Origin: JBCCOW01 sp038749105
GTDB taxonomy: Bacteria > Planctomycetota > Phycisphaerae > Phycisphaerales > Phycisphaeraceae
NCBI GenBank assembly: GCA_038749105.1
Contig: JBCDIM010000011.1
Location: 1-64,000 of the forward strand
Direction: 5' to 3'
DNA: 64,000 nucleotides
The stretch's first letter is position 1, and the number at the start of each line of letters is the position of its first letter. The notes below the pieces were generated by a model. It was not told the origin of the DNA and did no database searches. It worked only from the letters and a program-made list of their open reading frames with translations. Of this stretch, positions 25,226 through 33,865 are shown one piece after another. A program made the translations under genes and the position numbers.

Positions 25226-25996
25226 TTACGCGGCTTCTTCGCCGGCGGCGCGTTGGCCGGGCGGGAGGAAGGTGCGGAGCTTCTGCTCGACGATGCGGGG
25301 GTTGTCGCCGGACTGGATCGCCATGACGCCCTTGATGATCACGGTTTTGTAGAGGACCTCTTCGGCGGAGCGTTTGGCGAGGCGGTCGGCGAGGGGCAGG
25401 GCCAACGCGTTGGCGACGATCGACCCGTAGAGCGTGGTGAGCAGGGCGACGGCAAGGCCGGCCCCGATGGATGCCGGGTCGGAGAGGTCCGAGAGCATGG
25501 CGACCAGCCCGATGAGCGTGCCGATCATGCCCATGGCCGGGGCGTACTTGCCGATCGCTTCGAGCAGGCCCTTGCCGCTGTCGTGACGCTCGACCAGGTT
25601 GTCGAGGTCGTTGGTCATGATCTGTTCGATGAGCTCGGGGTCGGTGCCGTCCACCGCCATCTGGATCCCGGAGACGATGAAGGTGTCGTCGACCTCTTTG
25701 ATGCTGTTCTCGAGGCTGAGGATGCCGTCGCGGCGGGCGATCTCGGCGTAGCCGACCATGTCTTCGATGAGCTGGTCGATGGAGGGGGCCTTGGCGAAGA
25801 AGACCCGTTTGGCGATCTTGGGCAGCTTCTTGATCGACCCGGCGGGCGAGCAGAAGAACAGCACGGTGATGGACGCCCCGAAGACGAGGACCACCGAAGG
25901 GATGTCGATGTAGACACCGATCTTGCCCCCGAGCAAGAGGGTCCAGACGATCAGTAGCCAGGTGCCGACGATGCCAAAGAGGATTCCGAGGTCCAT
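25226..25996 (-). CDS. motA: MotA, flagellar stator protein
   Basis: Four-helix inner-membrane stator subunit that couples ion flow to torque. It starts MDLGILFGIVGTWLLIVWTLLLGGKIGVYIDIPSVVLVFG and has KYAPAMGMIGTLIGLVAML, whose Pro is the conserved conformational residue. The cytoplasmic loop has DPELIEQ and the end ANALALPLADRLAKRS, usual for MotA. 256 residues is normal. Ion choice (proton or sodium) cannot be read reliably from sequence. flbD lies 93 bases upstream. Confidence 0.95.
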   Translation of the reverse strand: MDLGILFGIVGTWLLIVWTLLLGGKIGVYIDIPSVVLVFGASITVLFFCSPAGSIKKLPKIAKRVFFAKAPSIDQLIEDMVGYAEIARRDGILSLENSIKEVDDTFIVSGIQMAVDGTDPELIEQIMTNDLDNLVERHDSGKGLLEAIGKYAPAMGMIGTLIGLVAMLSDLSDPASIGAGLAVALLTTLYGSIVANALALPLADRLAKRSAEEVLYKTVIIKGVMAIQSGDNPRIVEQKLRTFLPPGQRAAGEEAA

Positions 25997-26089
25997 GTTG
26001 CAAGCCTGGGTGGGGTCCGTCCGTGGAGCTTGAAGGGTTATCGGAGCGGTGAGGGGGATGCGTTGAAAAGGCGTCCTTCGCCCTGGGGT

Positions 26090-26287
26090 TTACGTCGGGG
26101 GCAACAGCTTGCGGAGGGCTCGGCCGTAGTCGATGGCGAGGTCGACGACCTCCTGCAGGTTCTCCTTGACGAGGATGGTGTCGCCGTTGAGGAGCTTGAT
26201 CGTGGTGTCGGGGTTGGACTCGACGGTGCGGATGATCTCGGCGTTGATGACGAGGGGCTTTCCGTTGAGCCGGGTAACGGTGATCAT
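26090..26287 (-). CDS. flbD: FlbD/SwrD-like small flagellar protein
   Basis: A 65-residue protein starting MITVTRLNGKPLVINAEII and containing TVESNPDTTIKLLNGDTILVKE. This is the conserved pattern of the FlbD family (SwrD/YlzI in Bacillus), small proteins encoded between flgE and motA or fliL; in Bacillus it is needed for full motor torque. Not to be confused with the Caulobacter regulator of the same name. It lies 8 bases after flgE. Confidence 0.92.
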   Translation of the reverse strand: MITVTRLNGKPLVINAEIIRTVESNPDTTIKLLNGDTILVKENLQEVVDLAIDYGRALRKLLPPT

Positions 26288-26295
26288 GGTGGGGC

Positions 26296-28011
26296 TTACC
26301 GGAGGGTGGCGAGGAGTTCCTGGATCAGCTGCTGGGAGGTGGTGATGATCCGGCTGTTGGCGGAGAAGCCGGTCTGAGCGGAGATCAGGTTGATGAACTC
26401 TTCGGAGAGCTCGACGTTGGAGATCTCCAGGGCTCGGCCAATCACACGGCCCGATCCGGAAGACCCGGCGGCGACGATGATGGCATCGCCGGAGTTCGGG
26501 GTGGTGCGGTAAGTGTTGCCGCCGGTCTCGAGCAGGCCCTCGGGGTTGGAGAACAGGGCCAGCGGGATGCGGCCGAGGTCGCGGAGCAGGGAGTTGGAGA
26601 ACACGCCCGTGATCGTGCCGTCCTCGGAGACGGAGAAGTCTTCGAGGGTGCCCAGGGCGGTGCCGTCCTGGCTGATCGCGTTGATCTGGGACCGGACATC
26701 GAACAGCGCGGTGAGCGAGCCGAACTGGTCCTGGAAGGTCAGGTCGAAGGACTGGGGCGTGAGGGCACCGGTGTTGTCGCGGTTGATGGTGACCAGCGTG
26801 TCGGTGGTGGTGACGAGCTGGCCCTCGTTGTCGAAGTTGAGGACGCCGGAAGACATGTGCCGGTCGAGGTCGGTGTCGTCTTCGGACTGGGCGTAGAACC
26901 GCCACTGGGTGCCGTTGTTGGTCTTCTGCTCGAGGACGAGGGTGAGGTCGACCTGCAGGGGCTCGCCGAGCGAGTCGAAGACGACGAACGTGGTCCGGGC
27001 GGACTCGCCGTCGGCGGCCTGGGTCTTGGTGAACTGGAACGGCAGGTCCGGGGCGACGCCGAGGTTGTTCACGGCGTTGCCGTCGTCGAGGACGAAGTCG
27101 TTGCCCGCGCCGAGGTTGCCGGCCAGGTTGATCACGCCGCCGGCGTCGATGGTGACCGACCCGGTGGGCTGGGTGTCGTCGATGCCGAGGATGTCGTTGT
27201 AGAAGTCGAGGATGTCCTGGACGGTGGTGCCGAAGGCTGAGCCGTCGCCGGGGTCGGCGGCGGAGACGGTGAACCGCTGATCGGAGAGGGTGGCCCCGCC
27301 CTTAGATGCCCCGGTGACAGTCAGCACATCGTTGGTGGCGAACAGCGGGACGCCCGAGGTGTCGTCGAACAGAGATGTCAGGAGGGTGGTGCCGTCGGCG
27401 GCGGTGGTGTTGCCGGCGTCGGAGAACAGGGCCTGGGAGTTGATGAGGGTGCCGACGGTGGTGGGGTCGCCGCCTGCGTTGAGGTTGCCGGCAAACTTCA
27501 CCTCGTTGGTGGGCTCGGCGATCGTCAGAACACCAAGCGGGATGTTGATGCTTTCCAGGACACCCTCGACGACTTCAAACTCGCCGTCGACGCCGAAGCC
27601 CTGCACGCGGGCCCCGCCGTTGGTCACGAGGTTGAAGTCGCGGTCGAGGGCGAAGGAGCCGTCGCGGGTGTAGCGCTGAGAGCCGCCGTCCTCGACGATG
27701 AAGAAGCCGGCCCCTTCGACGGCGTTGTCGGTGGCCTGCCCGGTGGGCTGGAGGCCGCCGGCGGAGAAGTCGCGGCGGATGGCGGCGAGCCGGGTGCCGA
27801 GCCCGATCTGTGCGGGGTTGGTGCCGCCGAGGTCGGCGGTGGGCCGGGAGCCCGAGGAGAGGGTCGCGGAGATCTGGGTCTCGAACTGGGCACGCGACTT
27901 CTTGAAGGCGTTCGTATTGACGTTCGCGATGTTGTTACCGACCACATCAAGCATCTGCGAGTTGGTCTGCATGCCGGTGAGGCCGGTGTAAAGCGAGGTG
28001 GTCAGGGGCAT
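26296..28011 (-). CDS. flgE: FlgE, flagellar hook protein
   Basis: Structural subunit of the hook. The N-terminal rod domain starts MPLTTSLYTGLTGMQTNSQMLDVVGNNIANVNTNAFKKSRAQFE and is followed by NAVEGAGFFIVEDGG. The C-terminus EISNVELSEEFINLISAQTGFSANSRIITTSQQLIQELLATLR is the conserved axial-protein end. At 571 residues it is longer than the enteric protein (about 400) because of a larger variable middle, which faces outward. There is no signal peptide, as it is exported through the flagellar channel. Confidence 0.96.
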   Translation of the reverse strand: MPLTTSLYTGLTGMQTNSQMLDVVGNNIANVNTNAFKKSRAQFETQISATLSSGSRPTADLGGTNPAQIGLGTRLAAIRRDFSAGGLQPTGQATDNAVEGAGFFIVEDGGSQRYTRDGSFALDRDFNLVTNGGARVQGFGVDGEFEVVEGVLESINIPLGVLTIAEPTNEVKFAGNLNAGGDPTTVGTLINSQALFSDAGNTTAADGTTLLTSLFDDTSGVPLFATNDVLTVTGASKGGATLSDQRFTVSAADPGDGSAFGTTVQDILDFYNDILGIDDTQPTGSVTIDAGGVINLAGNLGAGNDFVLDDGNAVNNLGVAPDLPFQFTKTQAADGESARTTFVVFDSLGEPLQVDLTLVLEQKTNNGTQWRFYAQSEDDTDLDRHMSSGVLNFDNEGQLVTTTDTLVTINRDNTGALTPQSFDLTFQDQFGSLTALFDVRSQINAISQDGTALGTLEDFSVSEDGTITGVFSNSLLRDLGRIPLALFSNPEGLLETGGNTYRTTPNSGDAIIVAAGSSGSGRVIGRALEISNVELSEEFINLISAQTGFSANSRIITTSQQLIQELLATLR

Positions 28012-28058
28012 GTCGGGTCCTTATTGAGCCTTGGGTAATGCGGGGTTAACGGGCGGGG

Positions 28059-28385
28059 TTAGCGGGCGGGCTTGGGGGGATCGGCGGCGGGTTGAGCGAT
28101 GAGGTTTCGCAGGCTTTGGTTCTCGATGCGGTCAATACCGGAGAGCGGTTGGAAGGTGCTGACGGGTACGGGTTGGGGGGGGTCAGCTGTGGTGGCGGGG
28201 TCGGGTGAGGCCGTTGCCGCGGGTTTGTCGGCGGTGCTGGGGTTGGTGGCTTGCTGGAGCAGTTGGTCGAAACTCTGGGATTCGAACGGGGTGTTGGCGG
28301 GTTTGGGCGGGCTGCCTGTCGTTGGCAGCGAAACGGGCCGGACGGCCGGTTCGAGCATGCGGAGCAGTTGGCCGGGGTCACTCAT
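28059..28385 (-). CDS. Small hook-region protein between flgD and flgE
   Basis: 108 residues, rich in Pro, Ala and Thr, with ESQSFDQLLQQ in the middle and STFQPLSGIDRIENQSLRNLI near the end. It has no membrane segment. In Clostridia and Thermotoga a small flagellar operon protein (the TIGR02530 type) sits exactly here; the FxxLLxQ stretch is weakly similar, but I cannot confirm homology. It begins 9 bases after flgD and is surely co-transcribed. Confidence 0.6.
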   Translation of the reverse strand: MSDPGQLLRMLEPAVRPVSLPTTGSPPKPANTPFESQSFDQLLQQATNPSTADKPAATASPDPATTADPPQPVPVSTFQPLSGIDRIENQSLRNLIAQPAADPPKPAR

Positions 28386-28394
28386 GGCGGGTGG

Positions 28395-28832
28395 TTACGA
28401 ACCGGGGTTGGCGTTGGTGACCAGGGTGACGCGGTCGAACGGCAGCGAGGTACCAGAATCGAGCTGGAGCAGGGCCTGGCCGTCGACGATACGGACGGAC
28501 TCGACGATGCCGGAGACCTGGTTGTTGGCTTCGCTGAGCCCGTCGACCGCCTTGCCGATGATGCCGGCGGCCTGGGTGACCTCGTTCTGGAGGACCAACG
28601 ATCGGAGCGACTCTTCGAGCGAGCCCTGCGATTCGATGTTCCGCAGCGACGAGATCTGTTCGAGGATCGCGGTGGTGTCGTTGGGCTCGAGCGGGTCCTG
28701 GTTGGTCAGCTCGGCGACGATGATGCGGGTGAACTCCTCGGTGGAGAGCTCGGCGAAGGCGTCACGCTGGACCGGGTTGTCGGTGTTGGCGTTGTTGAGG
28801 CCGGCGGTGTTGGGGCTGATGGCTGCGCTCAT
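28395..28832 (-). CDS. flgD: FlgD, hook assembly scaffold (capping) protein
   Basis: Caps the growing hook and is later removed. The N-terminal signature is FAELSTEEFTRIIVAELTNQDPLEPNDTTAILEQISSLRNIES, followed by SLRSLVLQNEVTQAAGIIGKAV. At 145 residues it lacks the C-terminal Ig/tudor-like region of longer FlgD proteins, like the short forms in many Gram-positive bacteria. It lies between fliK and the small hook-region gene. Confidence 0.92.
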   Translation of the reverse strand: MSAAISPNTAGLNNANTDNPVQRDAFAELSTEEFTRIIVAELTNQDPLEPNDTTAILEQISSLRNIESQGSLEESLRSLVLQNEVTQAAGIIGKAVDGLSEANNQVSGIVESVRIVDGQALLQLDSGTSLPFDRVTLVTNANPGS

Positions 28833-28890
28833 GGATCGGTGCGGGGGTTTGGGGGTGTTTGGCCGGATTTAAGGGTTGGCGGGATGGCGT

Positions 28891-28915
28891 GCGGGTAAAA
28901 ACCCGCCGCTAAACG
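28891..28915. repeat. Family B palindrome at the end of fliK
   Basis: GCGGGTAAAAACCCGCCGCTAAACG. The stop codon of fliK (TAG on the minus strand) lies inside this copy, so the repeat supplies the gene's end. Confidence 0.7.
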
Positions 28916-30303
28916 AGGGTGTTGGGTGGGGCGGGCTGGATCAGTTCGTCAAAGGACTCGGGCTGGGCCGAGGGGTTGTTGGGGTTGGGATTGGGGTTGT
29001 CCTGGCGGTAGGGGTTGCGGGCCTGGCCGTCGGGGGTCGAGGCGTCCTGTCGGGACTGGCCGGGGGAGCCGTCGCCGTTGGCGGAGGCCTGGTTGTTGGT
29101 GTTGGTCTGGAGGGACTGGACGGAGATGCGGTCGACGGAGAGACCCGACGCTTCGAGCGAGGTGCGGAGCTGGCCGAGCTGAGACGCGAGGATGTTCTGG
29201 GCGCCGGGGGTCTCGGCGTGGAAGCGGGCGGAGACGTTGGTGCCGGTGATCTGGAGCTGGATGCGGACGGTGCCGAGTTCGGCGGGGGTCAGCCGGAGCG
29301 TGACCGCGCCATTCTTCTGGTTCATCGCAGCGGTGAGGCCGCGGTTGAGCCGGGCGGCGTTGAGCGGGTCGGGCGCGTCGGTGTCGGCGGCGGCCTGGGC
29401 GGCGGTCGGGGTCGGTGCGGCCTGCGTCGGGGCGTTGGCGAGCGGGTTGGTCAGCTGGGCGCTGGGCGATGCGGTGGGGGTGGTCGCGGCGGTGGAGGCG
29501 CTGGACTGGACCGCGGTCGTGTTGGTATTGGTGGCGCGATCGGCGGGCTGGAGCTGGGTATTGCTGTTGGGGTTGCGGCCGGCCTGGGTGTCGGCATCGG
29601 CGTCGGTGTCCGTGGTGGCGGCGTTTGCGGCGGCTTGGGCTGGGGTGGTTGTGGCGTTGGCGTTGGGGTCGACGGCCGTTGCTGCGGCGGCGCGGGCCTG
29701 GGCCTTGGCGTCGGCCTGGGGCTTGGCGGACTGGGCGGCGGCCGCGGCGTTGGCGGCGGCGACCGGGGTCTTGGCGGCGTCGGCGGCGCTGGCGGCGTTG
29801 GGGTTCACCGCGGCCTGGGCGGCGAGGGCGTCGGCAGTGCCGGCCAGGGCATCGAGGGCGAGCTGGTCGGCAGAGGGCGCGGTGGATTCGTCGGTGGCCT
29901 CGGTGTCGGCTTCGGTTCCCGTGGACTCGTCCTGGGCTTGCGTGTCGCGCGAGTCATCGGCGTTGGAAGCGTCTTCGCGCGACGGCTCGGGGCGGTCGGT
30001 GGGGTTGGTGTCGCGGTCGGGGGTGGTGTCGTCGCTGGCCTGGGGGTCGCGGTCGGTGTCGGGGGTGGTGGAGTCGGCGCGGTCGTTGGTGCGGGGCTCG
30101 GCGTCGGTGGCGGTGGTCTCCCGCGCGGCGGGCTCGGGACGGTCGGGGCGTTCGGGGGCTTGGCGCGGGGTACGCGGCTCGGGGGGTGGGAGCAGATCGC
30201 GGAAGGCCTGGTCGTTGCGGGTGCTGGTGGGCACGGCGACCTGGAGCGTGCTGGGCCGGGGCGGCGCGGCGGGCGTGGGTTGGAGTTCGAGTGGGCTGGG
30301 CAT
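28909..30303 (-). CDS. fliK: FliK, hook-length control protein
   Basis: A secreted molecular ruler that measures the hook and triggers the FlhB switch. The C-terminal domain (about 325-400) has KNGAVTLRLTPAELGTVRIQLQITG and AQNILASQLGQLRTSLEASGLSVDRISV, typical of the FliK/Flg_hook domain. The long N-terminal part is rich in Ala, Thr, Asp and Pro, low in complexity as expected for an unfolded ruler. The stop codon lies inside a family B palindrome (28891-28915). 464 residues. Confidence 0.93.
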   Translation of the reverse strand: MPSPLELQPTPAAPPRPSTLQVAVPTSTRNDQAFRDLLPPPEPRTPRQAPERPDRPEPAARETTATDAEPRTNDRADSTTPDTDRDPQASDDTTPDRDTNPTDRPEPSREDASNADDSRDTQAQDESTGTEADTEATDESTAPSADQLALDALAGTADALAAQAAVNPNAASAADAAKTPVAAANAAAAAQSAKPQADAKAQARAAAATAVDPNANATTTPAQAAANAATTDTDADADTQAGRNPNSNTQLQPADRATNTNTTAVQSSASTAATTPTASPSAQLTNPLANAPTQAAPTPTAAQAAADTDAPDPLNAARLNRGLTAAMNQKNGAVTLRLTPAELGTVRIQLQITGTNVSARFHAETPGAQNILASQLGQLRTSLEASGLSVDRISVQSLQTNTNNQASANGDGSPGQSRQDASTPDGQARNPYRQDNPNPNPNNPSAQPESFDELIQPAPPNTLV

Positions 30304-30305
30304 GG

Positions 30306-31007
30306 TCAGGAGGCGGGGGTGGCGTCGGGGGTGAGGGTGCGTTGGCGGAGGGCCTCGATGAGGTCGGCGAGCTGTCCGGCGTCGGCGGGGTCCTGGTATT
30401 GGCGGAGGATGCCGGCGGCCTTTCTGGAGTTCATGGCCGCGAGGTATTCGACCGCCTGATCCTGCTGGCCGCGGGCGATGAGGGCGTCGATCGTGTCGCG
30501 GGCCTGGGCGGGCTTGAGTTCAGAGAGGGCCTTGACGGCCTGCTTGAAGTCCTCGTCCTGGAGCTGCTCGGTGCGCTGACGCATGAATTCTTCGAAAGCG
30601 GCTTCGCGCTGATCGAGCTCGTCGCGTTCGGCCTGGAGGAGTCGGCGGTCCTGAGCAACACGGTCCTGGATGGATTTGATGTCGGTCTGGAGTCGGCCAA
30701 GCAGTTCACGGGTGTAGTCGTCGGCGGCGGCGTTGGCGGCCAAGCGCTGATCAACGGAGATGGGGCCGGTCGCGACCGCGGCGAGGCGCTCGAGGCGGGC
30801 GGCCTGCTCGGCGACCTCTTGCTCGGCTTGTTCGGCGGCGGCGAGCTGGGCCTGCTCTTCGGCGACGGTGGGCGTGAACAGGTCGATGAGCCGATCAAGG
30901 CGGGCCTGATCGAGGCGGCCCGAGGCGTAGAGCCAGGCGACGCCCGCGCCGGCGGCGGCGAGGTTGATCAAGATCACGAGCATAAGGGTGGTGAAGATGA
31001 GCCTCAC
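30306..31007 (-). CDS. MotE-like protein (MgtE N-domain-like)
   Basis: One N-terminal membrane helix (about 6-28), a long coiled coil (about 45-165, many Glu/Gln/Ala/Arg) and a C-terminal helical module ALIARGQQDQAVEYLAAMNSRKAAGILRQY, which resembles the MgtE N-terminal repeat (ALxxxDPxxAAExLxxMxxxxAAxIL). MotE-type proteins between fliJ and fliK stabilise the stator in some bacteria; the Bacillus counterpart is YlxF. The GTG start overlaps the fliJ stop (GTGA) and fliK starts within 3 bases after. Confidence 0.78.
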   Translation of the reverse strand: MRLIFTTLMLVILINLAAAGAGVAWLYASGRLDQARLDRLIDLFTPTVAEEQAQLAAAEQAEQEVAEQAARLERLAAVATGPISVDQRLAANAAADDYTRELLGRLQTDIKSIQDRVAQDRRLLQAERDELDQREAAFEEFMRQRTEQLQDEDFKQAVKALSELKPAQARDTIDALIARGQQDQAVEYLAAMNSRKAAGILRQYQDPADAGQLADLIEALRQRTLTPDATPAS

Positions 31008-31489
31008 GCGGCGGCCTCCCGTGCTTGGTCAGCCTGTGCGGCTTCGCGTTGCTGGCGGATCCAGTTCTGGGTGGCGGCTTCGTCGAGCTGAGCGGTCTCG
31101 ATGCGGCGTTGTTCGGTGAGCCATTGCTCGTGCTTCTTTTCACGGAGCATCTCGAGGGCTTTGACGTGTCGGCGGGCCTCGGTCAGTGCGGTACGGGCGT
31201 GGGTGATGGTCTGCTCGAGTTCGGCGAGGACCAGGACGTCGGCGTGGCCCTGGTTGGTGACGGAGGCGGTGTAGCGGGCGACGCTCGAGATGGCGTCGAG
31301 GTTGACGGTGCCGGTGAGGGCGCCGGCCATGTCGTGCTTGGACTGGGAGATGGTGGACTGCGTGCGGCGGAGCCGTTCGTGGATCTCGATGCGTTTGGCG
31401 AGGCGTTGGGCGAGGGTCCGCTGGCAGCGGGTCTCCTCGGCACGCTTCTGCTTGAGCAGGGGTTCGAATTGGAAGACAAAGGGGGTCAT
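31004..31489 (-). CDS. fliJ: FliJ, export chaperone/ATPase stalk
   Basis: A coiled-coil protein that inserts into the FliI hexamer, like the gamma subunit of F-ATPase. It starts MTPFVFQFEPLLKQKRAEETRCQRTLAQRLAKR, the usual F.F..LL..K...E opening, and is helical throughout with EKKHEQWLTEQRRIETAQLDE near the end. 161 residues is normal. It lies 20 bases after fliI and is coupled to the MotE-like gene. Confidence 0.9.
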   Translation of the reverse strand: MTPFVFQFEPLLKQKRAEETRCQRTLAQRLAKRIEIHERLRRTQSTISQSKHDMAGALTGTVNLDAISSVARYTASVTNQGHADVLVLAELEQTITHARTALTEARRHVKALEMLREKKHEQWLTEQRRIETAQLDEAATQNWIRQQREAAQADQAREAAA

Positions 31490-31509
31490 GAGGCGCTAGG
31501 GGTTAGGGG

Positions 31510-32904
31510 CTAGACGCTGGGGGGTGGCGTCGCGGGTCGGCCCGAAGCGTTGGCCTGGGTGATCTGCTGCTGGGCCTGCTGCACGTGGTGGGCCAGGGCG
31601 CTGAGCTGGGCGGCGGTGGTCTGGAAATCCAGGGGCTGATCGCCGCGGCCCTGTTTGAGCAGCGTGTCGATCGCGGGCTTGCAGGCGATGGCGAGGTCGG
31701 CTTCGGGGTTGGAGCCGGGGGCGTAGGCACCGATGTTCAGCAGGTCTTCGACGTCGCGGTAGGCGGCAAGGAGCTGGACGACGAGCTGACGGGCGAGCTG
31801 GTGTTCGTGGGTGGAGACGTCTTCGGCGAGGCGGGAGATGGAGCCGAGCACATCGATGGCGGGGTAGTGACCCTTCTCGGCGAGCTTGCGGTCAAGGAGC
31901 AGGTGGCCGTCGAGGACGCCGCGGCAGGCGTCGGCGACGGGCTCGTCGAAGTCGTTGCCCTCGACGAGGACGGAGTAGACGCCGGTGATGGAGCCGGTGT
32001 GGGTGCGGCCGGAGCGTTCCATCAGGGTGGGCAGGAGGGCGAAGACCGAGGGGGGGAAGCCGCGGGTGGCGGGGGGTTCGCCGGAGGCGAGCCCGACCTG
32101 GCGTTGGGCCTGGGCGAAGCGGGTGACGGAGTCCATGATGAGCAGGACGTCGAGGCCCTGATCGCGGAAGTGTTCGGCGATGGTGGCGGCGGTCTTGGCG
32201 GCCCGAATACGCAGCAGCGGCGGGTCGTCGGAGGTGGCAGCGACGACAACGGAGCGGGCCCGGCCTTGTTCGCCAAGGGTCTTATCGAGGAAATCGCGGA
32301 CTTCTCGGCCGCGTTCCCCGATGAGAGCGATGACGGTGACGTCGGCGGCGGTGTGCTTGGCGATGGAGCCGAGGAGGGTGGACTTACCGACGCCGGGGGC
32401 GGCGAAGACGCCGATGCGTTGGCCCTTGCCGAGCGGGGTGATGGCATCGATAGCGCGGACGCCGGTGCCCAATGGCTGGTCGATAAGGGGTCGTGTGAGC
32501 GGGTCGATCGGTTGAGGGTCAATGGGGCGTTGCCCGGTGTCTCGGAGGGGCCCGAGGGAGTCGATGGGCTCGCCCTTGCCGTTGAGGACTCGGCCGAGGA
32601 GCGGGGTGCCGACGGGGGCCGTCTGGGTGGGGTGGTGGACGACGGCGTGGTCGCCGGGGCAGACGCCGGTGGTCGCGGCCAGGGGCAACGCGATGGCGTC
32701 CTGTCGGTCGAAACCAACGATCTGGGCGGGGATGGGGGCGGACTGTCGCTTGCTGGCGCGGGGATGGATGTGGATCTCGGCACCGATGGGGGCGGGCATA
32801 GCCGCGATGCGGAGGGCCAGGCCGCGCACTTCTTTCACGGTGCCGCGCAGCTCTGGCGCGGTAGCGGCTTCAAGGGTCTGCATGGGCTCGTCGAGAACGG
32901 GCAT
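31510..32904 (-). CDS. fliI: FliI, flagellar export ATPase
   Basis: Hexameric ATPase that energises export. Walker A AAPGVGKST is at about 168-176, followed by VTVIALIGERGREVRDFL and Walker B in DVLLIMDSVTRFAQAQR, then GEPPATRGFPPSVFALLP, all FliI hallmarks. The ATG at 32904 is preferred over a TTG ten codons upstream (464 residues). fliH lies about 100 bases upstream and fliJ 20 bases downstream. Confidence 0.96.
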   Translation of the reverse strand: MPVLDEPMQTLEAATAPELRGTVKEVRGLALRIAAMPAPIGAEIHIHPRASKRQSAPIPAQIVGFDRQDAIALPLAATTGVCPGDHAVVHHPTQTAPVGTPLLGRVLNGKGEPIDSLGPLRDTGQRPIDPQPIDPLTRPLIDQPLGTGVRAIDAITPLGKGQRIGVFAAPGVGKSTLLGSIAKHTAADVTVIALIGERGREVRDFLDKTLGEQGRARSVVVAATSDDPPLLRIRAAKTAATIAEHFRDQGLDVLLIMDSVTRFAQAQRQVGLASGEPPATRGFPPSVFALLPTLMERSGRTHTGSITGVYSVLVEGNDFDEPVADACRGVLDGHLLLDRKLAEKGHYPAIDVLGSISRLAEDVSTHEHQLARQLVVQLLAAYRDVEDLLNIGAYAPGSNPEADLAIACKPAIDTLLKQGRGDQPLDFQTTAAQLSALAHHVQQAQQQITQANASGRPATPPPSV

Positions 32905-33006
32905 CGTGGTGTCTTTCTGCAACGGGGGTGCCAAGGGGACAGGCCGCAGGGCGTGGACGCTGCGGTTTGGATCGGATCGGATCGGGTGAAGAACGAATCG
33001 GTAGGG

Positions 33007-33810
33007 TCACGCCGGGATGGAAGGCGGCGGGTCTTCGAGGGGCGGTTCGGGCTCGGCCGACGGGTCGGCAGCCGCGTCGGTTTGGACGGTGGGCTCTGGC
33101 TGCGGCTCTTCTTCGCCGGGCGGGAGGATCAGGTCGGTGAGGCGTCGGGTCTGGGTTTCGATGGAGGCGTCGATACGCCCATCGCCGAAGTGGAGGACAC
33201 AGCCGCCCGGGCTGATCGTTTCATCATCAACGAGCTTGACGTGCTTGATGTGCTCCGCGTGAGCGAGGATGCCGGGCAGGGCCTGTGTGAGGTTGTCGCG
33301 GTCGAGCGGGTGCAGGTGGACGGCGACATCCAGGGGCTCGAGGACATACTCGAGGGCGTTGGCGACCTGGTCGGTAATCACGTTTTCGTCGATCTCGACG
33401 ATACGGTGGGTGACTTTCTCGGCAAAGCGGAGGGCGAACCGCAGGATGGACTCGCTTGCGCTGCGCTGGAGGTCGCGGCGGAACGCGTCGAGGCGGGTCG
33501 TGGTGTCAGCCCAAGCGTCGGTGAGGTTCTGGAGCTGCTCTTGCCATTGGGCCAGGGCCTGTTCCTGGCCGTCTTTCTGGCCCTGATCGAGGCCTTGGGC
33601 ATGGCCCTGCTCGCGGCCTTCTTCGAGGCCTTGGCCGCGGGCTTCTTCGATGAGCTTGGCGGCCTTGGCTTCGGCGTCGGCGAGGATCTGCTGGGCATGG
33701 GCTTCGGCGGCCATGCGGAGCTTGGCGGCCTGAGCCCCGAGGTCACCCAGATCGAGGACGACGGCCTGCTTGATGGCGGGTGCGGCGGCTTGTGCTTTGA
33801 GGAGTGGCAT
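33007..33810 (-). CDS. fliH: FliH, export ATPase regulator/stator
   Basis: Links FliI to the C-ring. The sequence begins MPLLKAQ and has a long Ala/Glu/Gln helical part (about 25-110), including GQGLEEGREQGHAQGLDQGQ with the GxxxG repeats typical of FliH. The C-terminal F-ATPase-delta-like domain has FAEKVTHRIVEIDENVI and CVLHFGDGRIDASIETQ. I use the ATG at 33810 because the longer TTG start at 33837 lies inside a family B palindrome. The tail is Pro/Glu-rich. 267 residues. Confidence 0.9.
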   Translation of the reverse strand: MPLLKAQAAAPAIKQAVVLDLGDLGAQAAKLRMAAEAHAQQILADAEAKAAKLIEEARGQGLEEGREQGHAQGLDQGQKDGQEQALAQWQEQLQNLTDAWADTTTRLDAFRRDLQRSASESILRFALRFAEKVTHRIVEIDENVITDQVANALEYVLEPLDVAVHLHPLDRDNLTQALPGILAHAEHIKHVKLVDDETISPGGCVLHFGDGRIDASIETQTRRLTDLILPPGEEEPQPEPTVQTDAAADPSAEPEPPLEDPPPSIPA

Positions 33811-33827
33811 GAGTTTGCGGGGATCAT

Positions 33828-33856
33828 GGCGGGACAAACCCCGCCGTTAAACGGGG
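33828..33856. repeat. Family B palindrome between fliG and fliH
   Basis: GGCGGGACAAACCCCGCC followed by GTTAAACGGGG. Same layout as the copies at 28891-28915 and 41275-41301. It sits between the fliG stop and the fliH start. Confidence 0.7.
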
Positions 33857-33865
33857 GGCATGGGC

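Noticed and set aside
24375..26003. 542-residue minus-strand frame and a 492-residue plus-strand frame over motA/motB
   Set aside because: Both overlap the clear motA and motB genes in other frames and have biased, motif-free composition.
33810..33837. Upstream TTG start for fliH
   Set aside because: The extra codons lie within a family B palindrome, and the ATG at 33810 gives a normal FliH N-terminus.
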